This document shows positions 23,323-30,198 of a DNA stretch of 45,036 bases, one piece after another. Below the pieces are notes generated by a model that worked only from the letters and a program-made list of their open reading frames with translations, had not been told where the DNA came from and ran no database searches. Within the stretch, counting starts at the first letter, position 1, and every line of letters starts with the position of its first letter. The position numbers and the translations under genes are program-made. Source of the stretch: RGIG3009 sp045595445 (lineage in GTDB: Bacteria; Bacillota; Clostridia; Oscillospirales; Acutalibacteraceae); assembly GCA_045595445.1 (NCBI GenBank), contig JAZOAK010000078.1, forward strand, positions 1-45,036, written 5' to 3'.

Positions 23323-24176
23323 TTAATTTCTATTTCACTGATCAGCGTAAACACCAAGATCATCGCGCCACCGACAAGCTGCCACGGCGTAACAGGCTCC
23401 ATGAGTACCGTCATCGACAACACGATCGCTGTCAGCGGATCAATGTAACTAAGCAACGCGATCTTATGTCCGGACAATTCTTTAACGGCGGAAAAATACA
23501 AACAATACGTAATGCCGGTATGCACGACACCGACGACCGCTAACATCCCTAAGCCGATAGCATCCAAACTGCCCACCGTAAAGCCGCCCGTACACAACAC
23601 GTACGGAACGAGCACCACCGTCGCCGCGATAAACTGCCAAAAGGTGCGCGTGATCCCCGCCACGCTTTTGATGGCCTTGTTAAGCAAAATCACCGTCGCA
23701 TATAAGGCGGCCGCTCCCAACCCGAACAAAACCCCCGTAAACTGTGCGGTTTTAAGATCGGCAACTCCAATCACCAGCACCAATCCGACCGTAGACAACA
23801 CAAAGCATATAAGGCTTTTGACGGTCAGCTTTTCACGGAATAACAGCGGACTCAGTATCGTCACGATCACGGGCGCAAAATAATAGCTCAGCGTAGCGAC
23901 CGAGATAGTGGTATACCGATACGCCTCAAACAGCAAGATCCAGTTGACTCCCATTGCCGCGCCGGATAACAAGAGGATCGGCAGTTCCTTGCGTATCGCT
24001 TGCACCTGAAACCCTTGGCGGGTGATAAGCAAGTATCCGGCAAGCAACACGGTCGCCGTCACCGCGCGGTATAGCGCAAGTTCACCGGAGGGCAGCGGAA
24101 TATATCGTACAAATAACCCCAGCGTGCCGAACACCAACATCGACACGATCAACAGTAGGACAGGTTTTCTCTTCAT
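23307..24176 (-). CDS. EamA/DMT family transporter
   Basis: A 289-residue protein with ten hydrophobic segments in two EamA repeats. The first repeat starts LLLIVSMLVFGTLGLFVRYIPLP and holds ELALYRAVTATVLL (about 33-46); the second ends with LSYIDPLTAIVLSMTVLMEPVTPWQLVGG, a standard EamA ending. Members export amino acids or other metabolites. The ATG at 24176 follows AAAGGGG and overlaps the stop of an in-frame remnant of another permease just upstream. Confidence 0.9.
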   Translation of the reverse strand: MKRKPVLLLIVSMLVFGTLGLFVRYIPLPSGELALYRAVTATVLLAGYLLITRQGFQVQAIRKELPILLLSGAAMGVNWILLFEAYRYTTISVATLSYYFAPVIVTILSPLLFREKLTVKSLICFVLSTVGLVLVIGVADLKTAQFTGVLFGLGAAALYATVILLNKAIKSVAGITRTFWQFIAATVVLVPYVLCTGGFTVGSLDAIGLGMLAVVGVVHTGITYCLYFSAVKELSGHKIALLSYIDPLTAIVLSMTVLMEPVTPWQLVGGAMILVFTLISEIEIKKPQR

Positions 24177-24316
24177 GGTCGTCCCCTTTCATGCATGAGC
24201 AACAGCATCGCCAACGGATTGGCAAACGTATTCGCATTTATCATCAGTATGTAGACCATCGCGAAAAAGGTGGTCATACCCGCGATACGCTCGACCTTAC
24301 TCGTCGTTTTTAATCT
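24173..24316 (-). pseudogene. Remnant of an NCS2 (AzgA-type) purine permease N-terminus
   Basis: Between the YwaF-like stop and the EamA start, the minus strand reads RLKTTSKVERIAGMTTFF and continues AMVYILMINANTFANP, stopping at TGA over the EamA ATG. This closely follows the conserved opening of NCS2/AzgA xanthine-guanine-type permeases (KxNGTTVxTEIxAGxTTFFAMxYI...NP). Only about 45 codons of some 430 survive and there is no start codon or ribosome binding site, so the piece looks like a deletion remnant. Identification rests on pattern memory, not a search. Confidence 0.55.
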
Positions 24317-24317
24317 G

Positions 24318-25079
24318 TTATGCCGTTACACGCTTTGCCTTTCTATCTTTTAAGAACCACGGCAAATACGCCAATCCAAAAAGAACTGTAATGACCGCCG
24401 CCATCACCAATAAACGAAGCGCAAAATTTGGCGGCAAAACGTCCAGCACCGAGGGCGTATCCTCAGGTCGTGCCATAAACAAATAATTGGCGCCCGGCCC
24501 GATTAGGCGGTTTGCACCGTAGGCGATCACCGCGAGCACAAGTAGCGCAACGTACGATTTCACCGCCGATTTGATCGTCGGACGCAGTTTATGAACAAAT
24601 ATCATATAGAAAATACCGATATAGCCGATCGTATGCTCGATCCAGAACTGATAATACCGAAACCGCGTGACGCCGGTGTAGGTGATCACCGTCGGCGTAA
24701 TAAGTGCAAAGATACTGCCGCAAAGCAACCAAAAATACGAAATATCAAACAACGTCTGGGACTTCCCGACCATCATATAACTGCAAAAAACGACCGCCCA
24801 ACCGCAAACGGTGATCGGCAAATGATCCACCGGATTCGGTCCTAACGACGGAACGCCCACCAATCTCCAATAATAGGACATCTCGGAAAAAATCATCACA
24901 AACGCTAACACGTGTCGAATGGCAACCTCGTGCTTACTCTCTCGCAACTTGTCACGAAAGCGATAGGTAAGTAAGATCAAAACAAACGCCAACACGATCG
25001 GTGCAAAATGCGGTAACGTAAAATTCACAAATTCGGGCTCGGTACCCACCCCGAAAAAGTATTCAAAAAATGCTTTCAT
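24318..25079 (-). CDS. YwaF family (TIGR02206-type) membrane protein
   Basis: A 253-residue membrane protein with about seven segments. It starts MKAFFEYFFGVGTEPEFVNF and has HFAPIVLAFVLILLTYRFRD, LPITVCGWAVVFCSYMMVGKS and a W..HTIGYIGIFYMIFV block, matching the YwaF/TIGR02206 family of unknown function. The start at 25079 is chosen for AGGAGGGG; an upstream in-frame ATG at 25166 would sit only a few bases after the predicted transcription start. It is the first gene of a unit that continues through the permease remnant into EamA. Confidence 0.8.
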   Translation of the reverse strand: MKAFFEYFFGVGTEPEFVNFTLPHFAPIVLAFVLILLTYRFRDKLRESKHEVAIRHVLAFVMIFSEMSYYWRLVGVPSLGPNPVDHLPITVCGWAVVFCSYMMVGKSQTLFDISYFWLLCGSIFALITPTVITYTGVTRFRYYQFWIEHTIGYIGIFYMIFVHKLRPTIKSAVKSYVALLVLAVIAYGANRLIGPGANYLFMARPEDTPSVLDVLPPNFALRLLVMAAVITVLFGLAYLPWFLKDRKAKRVTA

Positions 25080-25182
25080 ACAGACCACCCCTCCTGTATT
25101 TTCTTCCTCAATGAACACGTCCCAATCGTTGCCCGCTACCTTTATGACAAGCACCGTTTTCCGCATGACGTATTCTCTGCGT

Positions 25183-25211
25183 ATTATACGATTTTCGACC
25201 CGCGTTGTCAA
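25183..25211 (-). promoter_or_regulatory. Consensus promoter of the YwaF-EamA operon
   Basis: Leftward TTGACA (25211-25206), 17 bp, TATAAT (25188-25183): a full consensus sigma-A promoter, leaving a leader of about 95 nt. Confidence 0.82.
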
Positions 25212-25222
25212 TGTTCGCGCAT

Positions 25223-25251
25223 TTGACAACTATCGCACATAGGATTATAAT
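25223..25251 (+). promoter_or_regulatory. Consensus promoter of the lipoprotein gene
   Basis: TTGACA (25223-25228), 17 bp, TATAAT (25246-25251), back to back with the leftward promoter, the -35 elements 11 bp apart. Confidence 0.85.
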
Positions 25252-25285
25252 AAAATCAGACTAAAATAGTACGAGGTGCTTAAAA

Positions 25286-26260
25286 ATGAAAAAACTGTTA
25301 TGCTTACTGCTCGCGCTACTGCTACTCCTGACCGTTGTCGGTTGCGGCAACACCGCTCCGACTCCGGACGATACGACGATCGACGCTATTGAAGCGGGCA
25401 CCGTCACGTTCACCGCGGACGAAGCCGTGTTTGAAAAAGGCACGAAGGTTACCGCCGAAACGGTCACCGCCGGCAAAACGTACGAGCGCGCCAAGACCGC
25501 CGTTGCTGCCGTTGCCAAAAAATTCACCGTATTTGAATTTAATGCCGTTAAAGATGAGGCAAAGGTACAACCGAACGGTACGCTCGCCGTCACCTTCCGT
25601 ATTCCCGATGATTACAGCAATAACGTTAAAATTCTGTACGTCGCAGACGACGGCAGCACCGAGGAAATCACCGCTACCGTCAACGCAGGCGAACGCACCA
25701 TCGTGGCGGAATTGACACATTTCAGCACTTACGTGCTGATTGATCTCGGTGTTGACACCGCCACCACGACCGACTCTGTCACAACCACCACCGAACCCGC
25801 CACCACAACGACCTCAAAGCCCATCATGACTTCCACAAGCGCTAAACCTACCACCACAACAACAAAAGCATCCTACTCGGCATTCAAATCGCACGATTGG
25901 ATGTTCCGCGTTGTTGTGGAGGACAACGGCATGAAATTCTGCCATTCCTACACCATCACGTTCAGCGACAATGACCCCTGCATCGGCGAGGGCTTGGCAA
26001 GTCCGTACGAAGAGATGGTTCCGCCGGAAGATCGCGATCAAGAAAAACCGGATTTTGAATTTGGCGGCATCCAGTGGTACACCGGCGCCGGCGGCGCCGA
26101 TCCGTTCACGTCTGTCGCGGAAGATGGCAACACCATCACGCTGACAATGGAGGGCGGTCAGGCGATTGTCCTCATCCGTACCGGTGAAGCAACCGCCAAG
26201 GTCGTGTCCAACACGCTCGACCTCACCATTAAAGCCGGCGACGTGTTCACCATCAAATAA
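25286..26260 (+). CDS. Secreted lipoprotein with Thr-rich linker
   Basis: A 324-residue lipoprotein: signal KKLLCLLLALLLLLTVVGCG with lipobox VVGC (Cys near residue 19). Residues 35-155 form a beta-rich domain with PNGTLAVTFRIPDDYSN, which resembles ZU5-like or dockerin-adjacent domains of clostridial surface proteins. A Thr-rich linker (about 155-195) leads to a C-terminal domain (about 198-324) with CHSYTITFSDNDPC, whose two Cys could form a disulfide. No enzyme motif seen. It has a consensus promoter and a strong terminator, so it may be abundantly made. Function unknown. Confidence 0.82.
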   Translation: MKKLLCLLLALLLLLTVVGCGNTAPTPDDTTIDAIEAGTVTFTADEAVFEKGTKVTAETVTAGKTYERAKTAVAAVAKKFTVFEFNAVKDEAKVQPNGTLAVTFRIPDDYSNNVKILYVADDGSTEEITATVNAGERTIVAELTHFSTYVLIDLGVDTATTTDSVTTTTEPATTTTSKPIMTSTSAKPTTTTTKASYSAFKSHDWMFRVVVEDNGMKFCHSYTITFSDNDPCIGEGLASPYEEMVPPEDRDQEKPDFEFGGIQWYTGAGGADPFTSVAEDGNTITLTMEGGQAIVLIRTGEATAKVVSNTLDLTIKAGDVFTIK

Positions 26261-26273
26261 AAAACATAAAATG

Positions 26274-26306
26274 AGCGGCAGGATGGATCATCCTGCCGCT
26301 TTTTTA
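26274..26306. terminator. Terminator between lipoprotein and alanine symporter genes
   Basis: 12 bp stem AGCGGCAGGATG/CATCCTGCCGCT, 3 nt loop, then TTTTTT on the plus strand. Confidence 0.9.
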
Positions 26307-27704
26307 ATTCCAATAGTCCGTTTCGTGGGGCAACTCAATATCACCCTTACAAAACGTAATCTTGCCGCCCCTCTTCAATTTCTTTTCGTAATCCTTCAAC
26401 GTGCGTACGGCATATTTGCCAAGATACAAGATCACGGGCATGTTGATGATCGTCATACCACCCATCATAACATCCGCAATTCCCCACAGCAGATCCGCAC
26501 TCAGCCCCGCACCGATAAAAATCACCAGCGAAGCGATCGTATAATACACGTTCTTAACCGCTCGTGTCGGCTCTTTTCCCAACAAATAGGTAATGCTCTT
26601 ATCCACGTAATACAGATTACCAAGCAGCGTAGTAAACGCAAACAACGCCATCGATACCGTAATAAAAATCGGACCCGCTTGCCCCAACGTAACACGCAAC
26701 ACGTTTTGAACATACGCTGCCGCTTGATCGCTCGTGGTCGGCGGGGTCACACCCGAAGACATACACATAAACGCCGTCGCCGAACACACGAGCAGCGTGT
26801 CAATAAACACCGACAACACCTGTACCAATCCCTGCTTCGCGGGATGCGACACCTCGGCAGAAGCCGACGCATTCGGTGCCGAGCCGACACCCGCTTCATT
26901 GGAAAACAACCCGCGCTTGATACCGTACATCACACACGAACCGCTAAATCCGCCGAAGATCGCTTTCGCGTCAAAGGCACCGTCAAAAATTTGCCAAAAA
27001 ATTTCGGGCAACACCTTGATATTGATACACGTTATCACGATCGCGACCAGAATATATACAGCGCCCATGATCGGCACCAAAAAACTGGTCACCGATACGA
27101 TCCGCTTACCGCCGCCGATCATACAATACCCCACCATCACCGCAATCACAAGTCCGATGATCCACGGCGTATACCTCTCGTTATAAAATGCGTACGCCGA
27201 AAAGGTCGCCTGTAAGTTATATGACGCGAGCATATTAAATCCAAACCCGTAGGTCAAGATCAAAAACACGGAAAACAAACCCGCCAAGCATTTGCATTTG
27301 GTTGCTGCTTCAATGTAATACGCAGGCCCTCCGTAACATCCGTCCTTGCCGCGCTTTTTGTAAAGTTGCGCCAACGTGCTTTCCACAAAAGCGGATGCGG
27401 CGCCGATCACGGCGATCACCCACATCCAAAACACACTGCCGAATCCGCCGACACAAAGCGCCGTTGCCACACCAATAATATTGCCCGTACCCACGCGCGA
27501 CGCGGTGGATACCATCAACGCCTGAAACGAGGAGACCCCTTTTCCGTCCGCCTTTTCGGTAACTGCTTTGAACTGTTGTCCCAACAATCGAACTTGTGCA
27601 AAGCGCGTACGAACGGTAAAATACAAGCCGCCCGCAACGAGCAAAAGAATCAGCACGTAGCTGTAAAGTGCATCGTTTGTCACGTTGATCAGTTTTTCAA
27701 ACAT
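26304..27704 (-). CDS. Sodium:alanine symporter family (AGCS) protein
   Basis: A 466-residue membrane protein with about 11 segments. Family hallmarks: FQALMVSTASRVGTGNIIGV (about 59-78), the N-terminal substrate/Na+ site of AGCS, GGPAYYIEAAT (about 123-133), and NEAGVGSAPNASASAE (about 269-284). It imports alanine or glycine with Na+. The start at 27704 follows AGGAGATAGC. A -10 (TATACT, around 27738-27743 on the minus strand) is visible with a weak -35. Monocistronic. Confidence 0.93.
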   Translation of the reverse strand: MFEKLINVTNDALYSYVLILLLVAGGLYFTVRTRFAQVRLLGQQFKAVTEKADGKGVSSFQALMVSTASRVGTGNIIGVATALCVGGFGSVFWMWVIAVIGAASAFVESTLAQLYKKRGKDGCYGGPAYYIEAATKCKCLAGLFSVFLILTYGFGFNMLASYNLQATFSAYAFYNERYTPWIIGLVIAVMVGYCMIGGGKRIVSVTSFLVPIMGAVYILVAIVITCINIKVLPEIFWQIFDGAFDAKAIFGGFSGSCVMYGIKRGLFSNEAGVGSAPNASASAEVSHPAKQGLVQVLSVFIDTLLVCSATAFMCMSSGVTPPTTSDQAAAYVQNVLRVTLGQAGPIFITVSMALFAFTTLLGNLYYVDKSITYLLGKEPTRAVKNVYYTIASLVIFIGAGLSADLLWGIADVMMGGMTIINMPVILYLGKYAVRTLKDYEKKLKRGGKITFCKGDIELPHETDYWN

Positions 27705-27771
27705 ACGCTATCTCCTAAAATCATATATCACAGTAACAGTATACCACACCACTTGGCATTTGAAAAGATAA

Positions 27772-27804
27772 AAACGGCTTGGGAGTATCAACCCCAAGCC
27801 GTTT
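27772..27804 (-). terminator. Terminator of an unassigned leftward transcript
   Basis: AAACGGCTTGGG/CCCAAGCCGTTT stem followed on the minus strand by TTATCTTTTC. The guaA terminator lies 450 bp upstream, so this second one suggests a separate minus-strand transcript between the two. Confidence 0.65.
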
Positions 27805-28252
27805 GCTGCTATTCTATTACGAGGTAAAACCCAATATTCTCAAAAGGGCAATTCCTCGTATTCTCCTTTTTTCTCAATATTTTTCTTTTTTCCTCATCTC
27901 TGCCCGTATCTTTTTCTTTCTCGCCCTATCTTTTTTCTCTCATTATCTCAGAGTCCGTGCAGAGTGCTCTGGCAGTATGAGAATGCAATAGAGTGTGCGG
28001 AATTTTCTCTTTTTCCCCCTCTTTTTCTTCATTCATTACTGTAATAAGCTTATGGGTTACCAGTGCACTTACTAACAGTGAAAAGGCTTGGAATATAAGG
28101 AAATAAAGGGATTTGAGATACTTGGGAATACAGAGAAAGAATGAGGAATACCCAGTGCATTACGAAGTGTTATCTGGGTTATCTCTGTTATTCTCACGAA
28201 GTGGAAAAAACAGAAAGACTGAGGGTTTGCAAGGTAAAAAAAGTCAAAAGAA

Positions 28253-28296
28253 AACGACCTCATGTAACACGGATTTGTGTGTTACACAAGGTCGTT
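28253..28296 (-). terminator. Probable guaA terminator
   Basis: Two stacked stems, AACGACCT/AGGTCGTT and GTAACAC/GTGTTAC, followed on the minus strand by TTCTTTTGACTTTTTTT. Confidence 0.75.
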
Positions 28297-28313
28297 GATT
28301 TCGCGATTTTCTT

Positions 28314-28376
28314 GGGTTCTCTCAGGATATCAATTTTTACCCTTTTGGAAGAAATTGAGAATGAGAGGGGTTACCC
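28314..28376 (-). other. Three-level stem-loop directly after guaA
   Basis: GGGT/ACCC, CTCTCA/TGAGAG and CAATTT/AAATTG nest in one hairpin, 14-76 bp after the guaA stop. It lacks a T tail; it may be a 3' UTR structure or part of an RNA element. Confidence 0.45.
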
Positions 28377-28389
28377 TGAAATATTTCAA

Positions 28390-29370
28390 TTATTCCCACT
28401 CGATCGTGCCGATCGGTTTCGGTGTCAAATCATACAACACGCGGTTGATACCCTCAACCTCGTGCGTAATGCGGTCGGTAATGTGATGGAGCAACGCATA
28501 TGGGATCTCCTCGATGGTCGCGCTCATCGCATCGGTGGTGTTTACCGCACGAATGATGGCGGGCCAGCCTTCGTAACGCTTGCCGTCTTTCACGCCGACG
28601 CTCTTGACATCGGGTACGGCAATGAAATACTGCCAGACCTTACCGGCAAGACCGTTCTTATCAAACTCCTCGCGCAGGATCGCATCCGCCTCACGCAGGG
28701 CGTGCAGACGGTCACGCGTGATCGCACCGAGGCAACGCACACCGAGACCCGGACCCGGGAACGGCTGGCGGTACACCATCGCGTGCGGCAGGCCGAGCGC
28801 CTCGCCCACTACGCGAACTTCATCTTTATACAACAATTTAACCGGCTCGACCAATTCCATTTCCATGTCTTCGGGCAAACCGCCGACGTTGTGATGGGCT
28901 TTGACGCCGTCCGACTCCAGAATATCGGGGTAAATGGTGCCCTGCGCCAAGAAGGAGATACCCTCCAGCTTGCTTGCTTCCTCGTCAAACACCTTGATGA
29001 ACTCGCCGCCGATGATCTTGCGTTTCTTTTCCGGTTCGCTGACGCCGGCAAGCAGATCCAAGAAACGATCCGTCGCATCGATATAAATCAAGTTGGCATC
29101 CAATTCTTTGCCAAAGACCTCGATCACCTGCTCGCTCTCGCCTTTGCGCATAAGCCCGTGGTTTACGTGTACGCAAACGAGCTGCTTGCCGATGGCTTTG
29201 ATCAACAACGCCGCCACGACCGACGAATCCACACCGCCGGACAATGCCAGCAACACCTTTTTATCACCAACCTGTGCGCGAACCGCTTCAACCTGCTCGT
29301 CAATAAAGCGTTTGGCCAGTTCGGGGGTAGCGATGCGTTCCATCGTTTCGGGTCGTTTGTTGTTGTCCAT
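28390..29370 (-). CDS. guaA: GMP synthase, ATP-pyrophosphatase subunit (GuaAb type)
   Basis: A 326-residue enzyme that adenylates XMP and aminates it to GMP. It has the PP-loop SGGVDSS (residues 44-50), the GMP synthase blocks FLAQGTIYPD, HHNVGGLPEDM and RQPFPGPGLGVR, and the C-terminal dimerisation domain ending PKPIGTIEWE. Full-length bacterial GuaA (about 510 residues) begins with a class I amidotransferase domain; here the protein starts at ATG 29370 behind GAGGAGG with no trace of it upstream. It is thus the split form, and the glutaminase partner (or ammonia) must come from outside this window. It has its own consensus promoter. Confidence 0.93.
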   Translation of the reverse strand: MDNNKRPETMERIATPELAKRFIDEQVEAVRAQVGDKKVLLALSGGVDSSVVAALLIKAIGKQLVCVHVNHGLMRKGESEQVIEVFGKELDANLIYIDATDRFLDLLAGVSEPEKKRKIIGGEFIKVFDEEASKLEGISFLAQGTIYPDILESDGVKAHHNVGGLPEDMEMELVEPVKLLYKDEVRVVGEALGLPHAMVYRQPFPGPGLGVRCLGAITRDRLHALREADAILREEFDKNGLAGKVWQYFIAVPDVKSVGVKDGKRYEGWPAIIRAVNTTDAMSATIEEIPYALLHHITDRITHEVEGINRVLYDLTPKPIGTIEWE

Positions 29371-29405
29371 ACAAGTTCCTCCTCGAAGGTTTTAGAATAA
29401 AAATT

Positions 29406-29434
29406 ATTATAGTACTGTGCTCTTTTGGTGTCAA
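29406..29434 (-). promoter_or_regulatory. Consensus promoter of guaA
   Basis: Leftward TTGACA (29434-29429), 17 bp, TATAAT (29411-29406). Confidence 0.82.
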
Positions 29435-29453
29435 GAAAATTCGCCAAAAATGA

Positions 29454-30194
29454 TCAGAAACCCGCGGCCGGCTCTGCCTTGACAGTTTCAATCAAAGCGC
29501 GGATATTCACCGCACCGTCTGTGCGCACGGTTTCAAATGCGAACACCGTTTTGTCCGACTCCTCACACCGTCCCATTTTGACGGTCAAACGCTCGCCGAG
29601 CGGTGCTTCGCTGACAAACTGGATCTGCACGTCTCTCACGCACACGCTATCGATCTCGGGAATGAAATCACACAGCATATCCGGATAATTCGTATTATTC
29701 ATATGCGCGTTACAATCGGTATCGGCATAGCGGATTTCCCGCTCACCGACTACCGTCATCTGACAATCCGGTAACCGAAAACGAGTCGACATGGCAAGAG
29801 GCTCGTCGGTATAATACGAGAGTTCCACGTCACCTGCGCGGCACAGCTTCTTGGTGTTCAGATTTAAGAGTCCGAACACACAATACGCCTCCGCCACGAC
29901 TTCATCGTCTTTCAGCAAGCGATAGCAACGATCAAACGACGCACCCTTTTCGGGGATTGCCCACGTTTCGACCGTGACGGCATCATACGCCTGCACGTCA
30001 CCGTAAATACGCAAATGCGTGCGCCCGACCAAAAACGCATATCCCTGCGCGAGCAATTCGCTGTACGACGGCTTTTGCACGTACATGTTGCGATTTGCCG
30101 TTTCCATCATATACCGCAGCACCGCGGACGGCCGCACGCGGTTATTATGCGCGAGGTCGTGCGAGGAAATACGATACGTTTCCGTGAATTTCAT
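29454..30194 (-). CDS. Acyl-ACP thioesterase
   Basis: A 246-residue double-hotdog protein of the FatA/FatB-like bacterial family, releasing fatty acids from acyl carrier protein. First hotdog: FTETYRISSHDLAHNNRVRPSAVL, then MMETANRN; second hotdog: REIRYADTDCNAHMNNTNYPDML (about 152-174), containing the Asn and His of the catalytic region (DxNxHMNN). Typical length. It begins 4 bp after the ValS stop, so it is co-transcribed with valS, a pairing without an obvious functional link. Confidence 0.88.
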   Translation of the reverse strand: MKFTETYRISSHDLAHNNRVRPSAVLRYMMETANRNMYVQKPSYSELLAQGYAFLVGRTHLRIYGDVQAYDAVTVETWAIPEKGASFDRCYRLLKDDEVVAEAYCVFGLLNLNTKKLCRAGDVELSYYTDEPLAMSTRFRLPDCQMTVVGEREIRYADTDCNAHMNNTNYPDMLCDFIPEIDSVCVRDVQIQFVSEAPLGERLTVKMGRCEESDKTVFAFETVRTDGAVNIRALIETVKAEPAAGF

Positions 30195-30198
30195 ACGC

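Larger units (their letters stand above)
27716..28389. other. AT-rich gene-free stretch with several strong hairpins
   Basis: About 670 bp without a credible gene, visibly poorer in GC than its neighbours. It holds a 12 bp terminator-like stem at 27772-27804, a 7 bp stem TACGAGG (27818-27824)/CCTCGTA (27854-27860), a ~90 nt nearly pure pyrimidine run (27859-27950, plus strand), nested stems CAGAGA/TCTCTG (28131-28187) around ACCCAG/CTGGGT (28150-28179), the guaA terminator (28253-28296) and a three-level stem at 28314-28376. The 7-mer TATTCTC occurs three times (27835, 27859, 28189). It may encode a minus-strand RNA or be a foreign insertion. Confidence 0.55.

Noticed and set aside
25080..25229. 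N-terminal extension of the YwaF-like protein
   Set aside because: The strong AGGAGGGG site serves the ATG at 25079, and the extended frame would begin at or before the predicted transcription start.
28141..29400. A 419-codon plus-strand frame running from the AT-rich region into guaA
   Set aside because: Most of it is the complement of guaA, and the start has no ribosome binding site.
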